From: Blautia sp. BIOML-A1 | GTDB lineage: Bacteria > Bacillota > Clostridia > Lachnospirales > Lachnospiraceae | Assembly: GCF_009883055.1 (NCBI RefSeq) | Contig: NZ_WWVR01000014.1 | Location: 1-62,009 of the forward strand | DNA length: 62,009 bases | Direction: 5' to 3' | Shown here: in pieces, positions 1 to 8,212 of the stretch | How the letters are laid out: the number at the start of each line of letters is the position of its first letter | Position numbering within the stretch: position 1 is the stretch's first letter | Position numbers and translations under genes: made by a program | Notes under the pieces: model-generated | Told to the model about the DNA's origin: nothing | Database searches by the model: none | The model's input: only the letters and a program-made list of their open reading frames with translations

Positions 1-130
1 GATTCCAGTAGTACCGCTTTATAGCGGGCCAGTAAAAGTGCTTGCGATACCGCTCTTTGGGGCGAGCAGTAACAATGGCCCTTTGGAGGGCCAGGGATAA
101 ACCACCAGTTGAACTGGTGGTTGCTAACTT
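1..130. mobile_element. End of an IS200/IS605-like element (partial)
   Basis: The first 130 bases are a run of short hairpins: CCGCTTTATAGCGG near 14-27, GCTC/GAGC near 52-67, GGCCC/GGGCC near 77-92, and a perfect 11-bp inverted repeat with a single centre base at 100-122 (AACCACCAGTT / AACTGGTGGTT). Directly beyond it the AraC-type reading frame resumes, cut in mid-domain, so an insertion boundary lies near base 130. Subterminal hairpins of this kind mark IS200/IS605 ends. A frame open from base 2 to a TAA at 98-100 could be the tail of a transposase, but it is too short to judge. Seen: hairpins and truncated neighbour. Inferred: IS family. Confidence 0.5.
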
Positions 131-943
131 AGAAACCACAGTTCTGCGAAACAGTCGTGATCGTCTCAGAGGTATTTCTCAGCATGGTACACGCCATCTG
201 CAGGCGGTACTCTTTGAGATAAGCACCCGGTGAAATATGGATTTCTTCCTGAAAACATCGAAGTGCTTCTCTTTTGCTTACTTTCGCAACAGCCGCAATA
301 TCGCTCAGAGAATTTTCATTTCCATACTCCTGATGGATAAAAGTCAGCATTTCTTTGAGACGTTCTTCCTTTTCTGAGGTACGAAGTTTTGCTGATTCTG
401 CCTCCACACCTAACATGTGAATAAAATCGATCCACATCTCTGCCATCTTATTGCGAAAGGCCATCTCATATCCAAATGCCTTTTTATCCTGGATTCGATC
501 CATTTCCTGCATATCTTCCAGCACTTTCCTCTGCATTTCACTCTCCTGGTACAGCACCGCCGCCTGAAATTTATAATCCTGCAGAACAGATCTGATATAT
601 TTTTTATCCAGAAAACTCCCCTCTTCGGCCAGAAACTCGGGACGCAGCATAAAAACCTGATATCTGACATATCCTGTGCCTTTTTGGACAGTTACCTGAT
701 GCATTACATTTGCATTTACAAAAATTTCCTCTATTCTTTTCAAGCATATCTGCTTTCCAGCTGTCCAATACTCTAATTCTCCTTCCAGCACATAAACAAA
801 CTCCAATTCTTCATGCCAATGCCATGTGATGATCTGTTTTTTCCGCTTTCAGTCACCTCTCTGATGCAACAGGGATAGTCTGATTTCAGATCAAACATAT
901 CCTCTTTATTCGTATCTGTAACGATCAGATCCTCTGGAAACAT
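129..943 (-). pseudogene. AraC-family regulator, frameshifted and truncated
   Basis: This was an AraC/XylS transcription regulator: an N-terminal cupin-like sensor (WHWHEELEFVYVLEG) followed by a C-terminal double helix-turn-helix DNA-binding domain (SISPGAYLKEYRLQMA-like). It is broken twice. The ATG at 943 has a good ribosome site (AGAGGTG), but the frame shifts at a run of six T (837-842 on the plus strand). One more base there would join ..REVTESG to KKQIITWHWH.. exactly. At the other end it stops at QNCGF, in the middle of the second helix-turn-helix, where the hairpin-rich element begins. About 30-40 C-terminal residues are missing. It is divergent from the small gene at 1064 and probably once controlled it. 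Confidence 0.75.
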
Positions 944-962
944 TCCTTCACCTCTTTTTGAT

Positions 963-1019
963 TTGGCGTTATTTTACCATATATTTGGCGATATTTCTAT
1001 TATATAAGCGTTATTTTTA
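963..1019. promoter_or_regulatory. Three direct repeats, probable AraC-type operator
   Basis: Three copies of a GGCGTTATTTT-like site lie between the divergent genes, with GGCG/AGCG cores at 965-968, 987-990 and 1007-1010. The spacing of 22 and 20 bases is close to two helical turns, as expected for tandem AraC-family half-sites on one face of the DNA. The position between the AraC pseudogene and the small plus-strand gene fits. Binding is inferred, not shown. Confidence 0.45.
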
Positions 1020-1063
1020 TAAAAACGAATAACTTACACAAACGTTCAAAAGGAGGATTGTTT

Positions 1064-1240
1064 ATGACTTACGATTTATTCCATCAGTTACTCTATATCA
1101 GCTCCAAACAGAACGATTCCTCTGAATTTCTTCATAAACTGGAATCTATGACTGCTTCTGAAGTCCTGCAGCACTACACATCCTTACAGATTCCTCCTGA
1201 AAATTCAGAACCTGCACCCGATTCTGTGAATCTTTTATAA
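1064..1240 (+). CDS. Small hypothetical protein, 58 aa
   Basis: A short acidic protein starting MTYDLFHQLL, with no cysteines, no membrane segment and a Pro/Ser-rich C-terminus. The ATG at 1064 lies seven bases after a perfect AGGAGG (1051-1056); an in-frame TTG at 1058 is too close to that site. It is followed at once by a strong terminator, so it forms a single-gene unit divergent from the AraC pseudogene, with possible AraC sites in between. I do not recognise a family. The clear ribosome site and terminator make it a real gene candidate; the function is unknown. Confidence 0.6.
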   Translation: MTYDLFHQLLYISSKQNDSSEFLHKLESMTASEVLQHYTSLQIPPENSEPAPDSVNLL

Positions 1241-1251
1241 GTTACGTAAAA

Positions 1252-1302
1252 AATCCCCCGAAATCGACACTCTTGTAAAGTGTTTCCGAATTTCGGGGGA
1301 TT
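1252..1302. terminator. Bidirectional terminator between the small gene and tsf
   Basis: A 13-bp stem (AATCCCCCGAAAT / ATTTCGGGGGATT) encloses a second small ACACT/AGTGT hairpin. It separates two convergent genes and has an A-run on its left side, so it can end the tsf transcript on the minus strand as well as the small plus-strand gene. Confidence 0.8.
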
Positions 1303-1332
1303 GAAATATTCTGACTTAACTCAAATCAGTGA

Positions 1333-2271
1333 TTACATTCCAGCCTGAGCTGCAACTTCTGCTGCAAAGTCATCCTGACGTTTTTCGATACCATCACCTG
1401 TCTCGTAACGAACGAAACCTTTGATTGTGATCTTAGCGCCGTTTGCTTTTGCAACTTCTTCTACGTATTTACCAACGGACTGTTTTCCGTCTTCTGCTTT
1501 AACGTATACCTGGTCAAGAAGGCAGATTTCTTTGAGTTCTTTCTTGATACGTCCAGTGATCATACCCTGGATAACCTTTTCCGGTTTCTGGGATTCTTTA
1601 GGATCGTTCTGGATCTGAGCAAGAAGGATTTCTTTTTCATGCTCGATGTACTCAGCACTTACTTCGCTGTCGCTTGTGTACTGCGGTTTCAGAGCTGCGA
1701 TCTGCATTGCTACGTTTCTAGCCATTTCTTTAACTGCATCGTTAACAACATCTGTCTCAACATCTACAAGAACGCCGATCTTTCCACCCATATGTGTGTA
1801 GGAAGCAACGAAACCGTTGTCTTCTTTCACCTGAGCGAATCTTCTGATGTTCATGTTCTCGCCGATAACTGCAACCTGAGCTGCAAGAGCTTCTTTTACA
1901 GTCTTGGTTGTATCAAGTGCCCATGCTTCAGCAAGGAAAGCATCGATATCTGCTGCGGAAGTAGTAAGTGCCTGTGCTGCAACGTCTGCAACATAGCTCT
2001 GGAATTTTTCGTTTTTAGCAACGAAGTCTGTCTCAGAGTTAACTTCTACAACAACTGCGCTCTTACCGTCTTCAGCAACGAGAGTCTTGCAAAGACCTTC
2101 TGCTGCAACACGGCTTGCTTTTTTCTGAGCTGTAGCAAGACCTTTTTCACGCAGGAATTCTACTGCTTTGTCCATATCGCCATCTGTAGCTGTAAGAGCT
2201 TTCTTACAATCCATCATTCCGGCACCGGTCAGTTCTCTTAATTCTTTTACCTGAGCTGCTGTAATAGCCAT
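1333..2271 (-). CDS. tsf: Elongation factor Ts
   Basis: EF-Ts is the cytoplasmic nucleotide exchange factor that releases GDP from EF-Tu during translation. The N-terminus starts MAITAAQVKELRELTGAGMM with the UBA-like domain, and the TDFVAKN signature that contacts EF-Tu follows (about residues 79-85). The 312-residue length fits the Clostridia form, and the C-terminal dimerisation core is present. The ATG has an AGGAGG site. It lies 30 bases downstream of rpsB, the usual rpsB-tsf pair, with no terminator in between, so they are probably cotranscribed from the rpsB promoter. Confidence 0.98.
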   Translation of the reverse strand: MAITAAQVKELRELTGAGMMDCKKALTATDGDMDKAVEFLREKGLATAQKKASRVAAEGLCKTLVAEDGKSAVVVEVNSETDFVAKNEKFQSYVADVAAQALTTSAADIDAFLAEAWALDTTKTVKEALAAQVAVIGENMNIRRFAQVKEDNGFVASYTHMGGKIGVLVDVETDVVNDAVKEMARNVAMQIAALKPQYTSDSEVSAEYIEHEKEILLAQIQNDPKESQKPEKVIQGMITGRIKKELKEICLLDQVYVKAEDGKQSVGKYVEEVAKANGAKITIKGFVRYETGDGIEKRQDDFAAEVAAQAGM

Positions 2272-2301
2272 TGTATTTTCCTCCTGGAATTATTAAATTA
2301 A

Positions 2302-3030
2302 TTATTCCTCTGTAGCTTCTTCAACTTCTGCTTCTTCAGCTTCTGTTGTTCCCTGATTTGCTTCGATAACAGCATCTGCCATTTTGGAAACGATCAGTTT
2401 TACGGCACGGATAGCATCATCGTTACCCGGGATCACATAGTCAAGTTCTTCCGGATCACAGTTTGTATCGCAGATACCGATAAGCGGAATACCTAATGTA
2501 TGAGCTTCCTGAACGCAGATTCTTTCTTTCTTAGGATCAACGATGAAGATTGCGTCTGGGAGACGTTTCATCTCTTTGATACCGCCAAGGTTTTTCTGCA
2601 GTTTAGCAAGTTCTTTTCTTAATTCAATAACTTCTTTCTTTGGAAGTACTTCGAAAGTTCCATCAGCTTCCATAGCTTCGATTTCTTTCAGTCTTGCAAT
2701 ACGGCTCTGGATTGTCTTGAAGTTTGTAAGCATACCTCCAAGCCATCTTTCGTTTACATAGTACTGTCCGCAACGCTCTGCTTCAACTTTGATAGCATCC
2801 TGAGCCTGTTTTTTAGTACCAACGAAAAGAATGTTTCCGCCGTTAGCTACGATATCAGCTACTGCATTGTAAGCATCGTCAACCATACCTACAGACTGCT
2901 GAAGGTCGATGATATAAATACCATTTCTTTCTGTGTAGATATACGGAGCCATTTTAGGGTTCCATCTTCTTGTCTGATGTCCGAAATGAACACCTGCTTC
3001 CAAAAGCTGTTTCATTGAAATAACGCTCAT
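2302..3030 (-). CDS. rpsB: 30S ribosomal protein S2
   Basis: Ribosomal protein S2 of the small subunit. It begins [20 protein letters not shown], the conserved S2 N-terminus, and contains the [11 protein letters not shown] and DPKKE.. blocks. It is 242 residues with a glutamate-rich C-terminal tail ([11 protein letters not shown]) typical of Clostridia. It is the first gene of the rpsB-tsf operon and has a leader of about 135 bases and a good sigma-A-type promoter. Confidence 0.98.
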   Translation of the reverse strand: MSVISMKQLLEAGVHFGHQTRRWNPKMAPYIYTERNGIYIIDLQQSVGMVDDAYNAVADIVANGGNILFVGTKKQAQDAIKVEAERCGQYYVNERWLGGMLTNFKTIQSRIARLKEIEAMEADGTFEVLPKKEVIELRKELAKLQKNLGGIKEMKRLPDAIFIVDPKKERICVQEAHTLGIPLIGICDTNCDPEELDYVIPGNDDAIRAVKLIVSKMADAVIEANQGTTEAEEAEVEEATEE

Positions 3031-3172
3031 GATTTTTCTCCTTTTTGGTTAAATTCTTCCGCACAGATCACTTTCTATCCGGACCCAACCTCACACTGTA
3101 AGGGCACCATCCATCGGAATCTCTGTACGTGACTTTTTATTTGTGTGTCTCTGCACACATTGCAACTTCTAG

Positions 3173-3202
3173 AGTATAGCATAAGAAAACCCTCTGTGTA
3201 AA
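3173..3202 (-). promoter_or_regulatory. rpsB-tsf promoter
   Basis: On the minus strand TTTACA (3197-3202) and TATACT (3173-3178) are separated by 18 bases. The -35 lies in the loop of an AAAACCCTCT/AGAGGGTTTT hairpin (3187-3212), which could also be a weak terminator. The leader of roughly 135 bases down to the rpsB ATG may fold, but I cannot assign it to a known ribosomal-protein leader class. Confidence 0.6.
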
Positions 3203-3278
3203 GAGGGTTTTCGCAGTTTTTGTTAACTTTTTGTGATATTGTAACTGTTTACGGTGGAAGTTACTCCGTGCGGTTCAG

Positions 3279-3683
3279 AAATACCACTACGTTTTCTATT
3301 CAGTGCATGCGCTTATTTGCCGTCAGTCGCGCAAACTCGGCTTCGCCTCAGACAGTGCGCTTGGTGACGGCAGCTTGCCTGCACTTCATGACGAAAGCCT
3401 CGTAAGTATTTCTGTCCCTGCACGGAAGAACTTTCCACCTGCGATATGTTACAAAAGCAAACGCATTTATTTACAGGGAACTGCGAGGATACTGATCCGT
3501 TACGATATTGTCATAAAACAGCCAGAAAGACTTCCTGTACATAGCTCATATAATACTCGTGAGGCTTTCGTCATGAGATGCAGGCAAACTGTCACCACCA
3601 AGCACATTGTTCGAGGCTTCGCCGAGTTTGTGCGACTGGTGACAAATAAGTGCATGCATCGAATAGAAAACGCAACGGTATTT
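3279..3683. repeat. Long imperfect inverted repeat with a conserved inner hairpin
   Basis: Two arms of 123 bases (3279-3401 and, reversed, 3561-3683) face each other across a spacer of about 160 bases. Each arm carries its own cruciform: GCCGTCA/TGACGGC around a GCGC/GCGC pair in the left arm, GTCACCA/TGGTGAC around GCAC/GTGC in the right arm, both with a GGC-N3-GCC tip. The stems differ by paired changes, so the hairpin itself is conserved. The stretch fills the 500-base gap between rsuA and the rpsB promoter. Apparent frames on both strands here are products of the symmetry. Confidence 0.8.
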
Positions 3684-3733
3684 TTGAGCCTGTACAGGAA
3701 ATTTTCTGGCGTATCATACAATATCACATATAC

Positions 3734-4510
3734 CTACCATCTTCTAAGTTCTCTTACTTCATCGTCTGTAAGAGGACGGCAATCTCCCTTCTTTAGATCA
3801 TCCGGTAAAGTAAGGGATCCCATGGCGATTCTCTTGAGATAGATAACAGGTGTTCCGACTGCTGCCATCATGCGTTTCACCTGATGGAATTTTCCTTCAT
3901 GGATCGTCAGATGCAGTTCTGTATAGACTTCTGGCAGATTTTCTCGGCGGACGCGTCCTGGTTCTGGTTCACCTGCGCCCTCCCAGCTGCCGCCTACAAT
4001 CTCTGCTTTTGCAGGCATCGTCAGATTTTTTTCACCGATATCTACACCGTTTTCCAGTTTTTCAATCTTTTCCACTGTAAGCTTTCCTTCCACGCGGACG
4101 AAGTAGGTTTTATCCACATGTTTTCCCGGTGCAAGAAGCTCATGTGCCAGCATACCGTCATCTGTAATAAGAAGTAATCCCTCTGTGTCTTTGTCAAGTC
4201 TTCCTACCGGAAAAAGCCCTTTCCTGTCAGATGGTACATATTCCATTACTGTTCTGTCATTACGGTCTTCTGTGGCACTGACGCAGCCGGCAGGTTTATT
4301 CAGAAGATAATAGACAAACTCCGGTGCTGCACTGACCATTTCCCCGGCAAATATAACTTCATCCTTATCCGGTTCAACCTTCAGTTCCGGTTTCTTAGCC
4401 GGTGTTCCATTAACCTGAACCTGTCCCTTCTGTATAAATTTTTTTACTTCGCTTCTCGTACCCTTTCCTGCATCCGCAAGAAACTTGTCCAGCCTTACTG
4501 CCTTTGCCAT
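3734..4510 (-). CDS. rsuA: 16S rRNA pseudouridine synthase, RsuA/RluB family
   Basis: It converts a uridine of ribosomal RNA to pseudouridine. The protein has an N-terminal S4 RNA-binding domain (VRLDKFLADAGKGTRSEVKK) followed by the catalytic domain with the family motif GRLDKDTEGLLL, in which the aspartate after the leucine is the expected nucleophile. The 258-residue length matches RsuA (position 516 of 16S rRNA) rather than the larger RluB, but these subfamilies are hard to separate by eye. It starts nine bases after the ABC permease gene, so it may be read with that operon. Confidence 0.85.
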   Translation of the reverse strand: MAKAVRLDKFLADAGKGTRSEVKKFIQKGQVQVNGTPAKKPELKVEPDKDEVIFAGEMVSAAPEFVYYLLNKPAGCVSATEDRNDRTVMEYVPSDRKGLFPVGRLDKDTEGLLLITDDGMLAHELLAPGKHVDKTYFVRVEGKLTVEKIEKLENGVDIGEKNLTMPAKAEIVGGSWEGAGEPEPGRVRRENLPEVYTELHLTIHEGKFHQVKRMMAAVGTPVIYLKRIAMGSLTLPDDLKKGDCRPLTDDEVRELRRW

Positions 4511-4519
4511 ATCTACTCC

Positions 4520-6784
4520 TTATTCTGTCTCAGATGAATCTGAATCGCTGCTGCTTTCCAGATAGATTGAAGTTGGTTCGTCTGCCCCACCTATAATTTC
4601 CTGTGAGGTCAGATTTTCACCATCGTCTATATATCCAGTTGCTTCATTTATTGCCGGTGCATCCATCTGCATACTACTCTGTGTGATTCCCAGCTCTGTA
4701 ATTTTTTCTTTTACGAAATCAGGCAGTTTCTCTGTCTTCAATCCATATCCATTCACAGCCTCGCCTTTATCCGTATACACAGATACATAAATATTCTGAT
4801 AGATCTCGGAATCTTTGTCAACGTATCCATTATATCTTACAGTCAATGCCTCTTTCAGAGCTTTTATTTCTTCTTGATTTTCATACGTCACATCTTCCTG
4901 CTGACCATTTTCATCATTAAAATAGCTCAGCATGATCTTTTCAATATCCAGATCTTCTACCGTCAGAGGATAACCTGTTTCCTTAAGAACTGCAAGAGTA
5001 TTTTTAAATGAAGGATATATACCGACTATCCATTCTGCATACTGTACATCTGCATTAGTATTTCCCGGCATCATATTATTCACATTCTGTTTGCCAGGAA
5101 ACTGATAAGCAAAATCAATTTTAACCTCAGGTGTCTGCAGGAAATCTTCTGCTGTTGCAGCGTTCACATCCTTCTTCATTGCTTCCAGGAGCTGCTTTAT
5201 TTTGTCAGGATCATTCTGGAAGATACTGTATCCATTTCCACTTGCATCGTTCAGTCCAATATTTTTCAGATATTTCTGATCAAGCTCAAGAAAACCAAAT
5301 TTCTGTTCTTTCAGATTTTCTTCTTCATATAAACCTTTTACAAGCGAGTTTAACGTTTCTGTCTTTATCCAGTATTTTCGGTAGATTTCTCTTCCAGATT
5401 TAAGTGTGTATTTTATACTTGAATAATATGTATAATCTCCGTCGATTGCCTCACTTTTTGGATTGCCGGCAACGATATCCTGAAGAGCCCTATAAGTCTG
5501 GTCGCCTATACCATTTTTACCCGTAAATGCCATAGCAGGTTCTGCCCAGTTATTTGCACCTGTTATTTTATAGTCTCCATCTTTTGTCTTTTGAACATTC
5601 TCATAATAGTCCTGATCAAAAGACATCATGTTGAGATTCACAGATGCAATATCTTCCTGTTTTGGAATATAGCTTTCAAAATGCAGCAGGTCTTTCTGAT
5701 AGATCAGCGCACAGACCGCTACAAATGCTCCTGCAATTACCAGCTGTAACTTTTTCGCAAAAAAGCCCTGAAAGCTCATCTGATATATTGTTTCTAACAG
5801 CCCGTGCATTACGACTGTTCCAAGTATCATTCCGAAAACCCACCAGAGAATTCTGATTTTTCCGGTAGTAAGCGGATAGAATATCCAGCCGACTGCAAGG
5901 CCGCCCGGAACCACGACCATAAATCTCACTACCGTTGAAACCCACGGATAAACCATAGATTTTCCTGCTGATTCTGATGGTCTTTTCTTATATGCAATCC
6001 ATGCCAGAACTCCAAGTACAATGCCAAGAATAATGACTGCTGCAACTAATTTTCCTGCCTTTCCTTCCGCATAAGCACTGACCATATCAAGAATCAACGT
6101 TCCCGGAGATGCAGAGTGCAAAAGCGTATTAAAGCCACCATACTGGTATTCCGAGAAGAAGGTATGCCAAAATGACTGTCCATAGGCTACAAGGAGCAGA
6201 TTGAGTACAATACCATACAGGTACATACCTCCCAGACACAGAATACCCATCAGCATATTTCCCGTCACACTGATAATGAGCACAATGCTGAAATAGATCA
6301 CCAGATAGATAATAAGATGCAGAAGCAGCATTTTGACAGCCATACCTACGATATTCAGACTGAAAAATCCTCTGGCTGCCCCAATGCAGACTGCAAGGAA
6401 CTCCATAATCACATATGGGATCAGATAGTAGAGCAGTCCTGTCACTGTTTTTTCTGTAAAAATCTCAGAACGTTTCAGCGGAAGTCCATGATAAAAATCT
6501 GTTTTTTTGCCTGAATAAAGATAAATAAAACCATTCACACTGTTCATAAACGCTGCGATTGCAGCAACAAACATTCCCGCCAGAACAAATCCGTCTTTCC
6601 ACAGATGATTATATAAAACACCCATCTGATCTACAGTATATTCCATATTCTGCCATGACCCGAGTTTTACCAGTCCTGTCACTGGAAATGCCAAAAGAAA
6701 TCCAAGTGTCAGGAATGCCGGTATCCATGCATTTCCCTTTGATATGGTTCTGATATATTTAGAAGAAAATATTCTGGATCTCAT
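4520..6784 (-). CDS. ABC transporter permease (ABC-2-like), YtrA-linked
   Basis: The membrane part of a two-component ABC exporter. The N-terminal half has about six or more hydrophobic segments (for example AFLTLGFLLAFPVTG and VIYFSIVLIISVTG) and further membrane spans around residues 280-360. The C-terminal half (after LLHFESYIP) is a large hydrophilic domain predicted outside the cell. The start at 6784 (MRSRIF) has a GGAGG nine bases upstream, inside the overlapping end of the ATPase gene; the longer frame from 6805 has none. The 26-base overlap implies coupled translation with the ATPase. The substrate is unknown; related YtrABC systems respond to cell-wall antibiotics. Confidence 0.8.
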   Translation of the reverse strand: MRSRIFSSKYIRTISKGNAWIPAFLTLGFLLAFPVTGLVKLGSWQNMEYTVDQMGVLYNHLWKDGFVLAGMFVAAIAAFMNSVNGFIYLYSGKKTDFYHGLPLKRSEIFTEKTVTGLLYYLIPYVIMEFLAVCIGAARGFFSLNIVGMAVKMLLLHLIIYLVIYFSIVLIISVTGNMLMGILCLGGMYLYGIVLNLLLVAYGQSFWHTFFSEYQYGGFNTLLHSASPGTLILDMVSAYAEGKAGKLVAAVIILGIVLGVLAWIAYKKRPSESAGKSMVYPWVSTVVRFMVVVPGGLAVGWIFYPLTTGKIRILWWVFGMILGTVVMHGLLETIYQMSFQGFFAKKLQLVIAGAFVAVCALIYQKDLLHFESYIPKQEDIASVNLNMMSFDQDYYENVQKTKDGDYKITGANNWAEPAMAFTGKNGIGDQTYRALQDIVAGNPKSEAIDGDYTYYSSIKYTLKSGREIYRKYWIKTETLNSLVKGLYEEENLKEQKFGFLELDQKYLKNIGLNDASGNGYSIFQNDPDKIKQLLEAMKKDVNAATAEDFLQTPEVKIDFAYQFPGKQNVNNMMPGNTNADVQYAEWIVGIYPSFKNTLAVLKETGYPLTVEDLDIEKIMLSYFNDENGQQEDVTYENQEEIKALKEALTVRYNGYVDKDSEIYQNIYVSVYTDKGEAVNGYGLKTEKLPDFVKEKITELGITQSSMQMDAPAINEATGYIDDGENLTSQEIIGGADEPTSIYLESSSDSDSSETE

Positions 6785-7661
6785 AGCCAGCCACCTCCAT
6801 TTCACTGATAAATATTTCTTCCAGACTCAATGGAAGCACTTCACAGAACAGCGGATTTTTTCCCCTGATACGTGTCATGATCTCTGTTCTTGTTCCCCTT
6901 GCTGTAATAAGGATAAGGGAACCCTGATGTTCCATCTTGAGAATGTCCAGTTCCCGTTTCAGTTCCTGCTCCTGTTTTTGATCCTTCAGCACGCACTGTA
7001 TCCTGTGGATATGGAACTTCATATCTTCCAGTTCTCTGCTCAGCAAAATACCGCCTTTGTACAGAAGACCTACGTGGTCGCAGATATCCTCCAGTTCTCT
7101 TAAACTGTGAGAAGCAAGAACCGGCGTAAATTCTCTGCCCATGATCTCCGCTGCCAGAAGGCTCTTAACTCCCTGACGAACCACCGGATCAAGCCCGTCA
7201 AAAGTTTCGTCGCAGAGAAGATATTTCGTTCCTGCACTGATTCCCAGAAGCATCATCAGCTGCTTCTTCATCCCCTTCGAAAAGCTGCTGACCTTCTGCT
7301 TTTCATCCAGCTGAAACTGTCTCATCAGTTTTGAAAAACGCTGAATCTCAAATTTCGGATAATGTACCTGATAAAATGCCGCTATATCCCTGGATGTGAA
7401 ATTCGCCGGGAAATAGCATTCATCTGATATGTAAAAAACTTTTTCTTTTGCGGCTGGATTATCATAGACTTCCATGTCATCAATTCTGATATTGCCTTTG
7501 TCCTGCTTCAAAATTCCTGCTGCCATTCGAAGAAGCGTACTTTTTCCTGCACCGTTATTTCCGATCAGCCCAAATACCTCCCGTTCTCCAATATCCATAG
7601 AAACATCATTCACTGCCAGTAGCGTTCCAAATGACTTGCTGCATTCTTTTATCTCAATCAT
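6759..7661 (-). CDS. ABC transporter ATP-binding protein
   Basis: ATPase subunit that powers the adjacent permease. The Walker A motif GNNGAGKST (residues about 34-42), an LSGGQ-type signature replaced by FSKGM, the Walker B LLCDETFDGLDP, and the switch histidine in LASHSLRELE are all present. The 300 residues include a C-terminal extension typical of exporters regulated by YtrA. Its ATG overlaps the stop of the GntR gene by four bases (ATGA). It belongs to the operon ytrA-ATPase-permease. Confidence 0.92.
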   Translation of the reverse strand: MIEIKECSKSFGTLLAVNDVSMDIGEREVFGLIGNNGAGKSTLLRMAAGILKQDKGNIRIDDMEVYDNPAAKEKVFYISDECYFPANFTSRDIAAFYQVHYPKFEIQRFSKLMRQFQLDEKQKVSSFSKGMKKQLMMLLGISAGTKYLLCDETFDGLDPVVRQGVKSLLAAEIMGREFTPVLASHSLRELEDICDHVGLLYKGGILLSRELEDMKFHIHRIQCVLKDQKQEQELKRELDILKMEHQGSLILITARGTRTEIMTRIRGKNPLFCEVLPLSLEEIFISEMEVAGYEIQNIFF

Positions 7662-8029
7662 CTCTGTTCCTCCTTGTAGCCTCTTTGAACCAATGCGATC
7701 AGTTCTTCCTCCTCAAAGCCCGTATGGTTTCCCTTTCTGACAAGCTCCAGAAATTCCTGCCTGAAATTTTCTTTTGATTCTTCCTGAATTTTCTGTGTAT
7801 CCGCCACAAAATTCCCCTTGCCCTTTACCGGATAGATAAGCCCCTCCTGTTCAAGCATCATATATGCCCTCTGTATTGTATTAGGATTGATTGACAGCTC
7901 CATCGCAAGCTGACGCACCGAGGGGATTCTGGAATCTGCCGGAAGAACTCCCTGATAGATCAGGGTTCGAAACTTCTCTGTCACCTGTTCATAAAGCGGA
8001 CGCCTGTCCTGATAATCTAAAACAATCAT
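7658..8029 (-). CDS. GntR-family regulator, YtrA subfamily
   Basis: A 123-residue transcription repressor with an N-terminal winged helix-turn-helix (IPSVRQLAMELSINPNTIQR) and the short C-terminal dimerisation helices of the YtrA subfamily. I start it at MIVLDYQDRRPLYEQ (8029), just after AAAGGAGG; the longer frame would begin inside that ribosome site. It is the first gene of the ABC operon and faces a perfect inverted repeat that is probably its own operator, so autoregulation with relief by a cell-envelope drug is the likely logic (inference from the family). Confidence 0.92.
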   Translation of the reverse strand: MIVLDYQDRRPLYEQVTEKFRTLIYQGVLPADSRIPSVRQLAMELSINPNTIQRAYMMLEQEGLIYPVKGKGNFVADTQKIQEESKENFRQEFLELVRKGNHTGFEEEELIALVQRGYKEEQR

Positions 8030-8063
8030 AGAACCTCCTTTCATTTTAGTTTTATGTGTATTT

Positions 8064-8088
8064 AGTGTATTAATTGTTTTAATACACT
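8064..8088. promoter_or_regulatory. Operator upstream of the YtrA-type regulator
   Basis: A perfect inverted repeat of ten bases per arm (AGTGTATTAA / TTAATACACT) around a five-base centre, 35 bases upstream of the GntR start codon. Size and symmetry fit a GntR/YtrA dimer site overlapping the promoter. Confidence 0.7.
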
Positions 8089-8133
8089 TATGTTATCACA
8101 TTTTTCTCTCTCTGGCAAGAGTCTGAAACTGAA

Positions 8134-8172
8134 AAACTTCCGGAATCACCGCTTCATCGATTCCGGAAGTTT
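8134..8172 (-). terminator. Terminator after the CPBP protease gene
   Basis: A 14-base stem AAACTTCCGGAATC / GATTCCGGAAGTTT with a short loop; on the minus strand it is followed by a T-run. It ends the degV-argS-kinase-HAD-CPBP transcript ahead of the divergent-looking YtrA promoter region. Confidence 0.8.
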
Positions 8173-8212
8173 CTACTTCATTACACTATAAAATTTAAAA
8201 GTTCTATTTTCA

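Noticed and set aside
1..130. CRISPR-like array at the edge
   Set aside because: The hairpins differ in sequence and spacing and there are no equal repeats with unique spacers; no cas gene is near.
3031..3172. Known ribosomal-protein leader of rpsB
   Set aside because: A leader of suitable length exists, but I could not identify the conserved features of a known S2 leader.
3220..3842. Similar short proteins encoded on opposite strands
   Set aside because: Their similarity is caused by the long inverted repeat; there are no ribosome sites and the paired changes favour a hairpin rather than protein.
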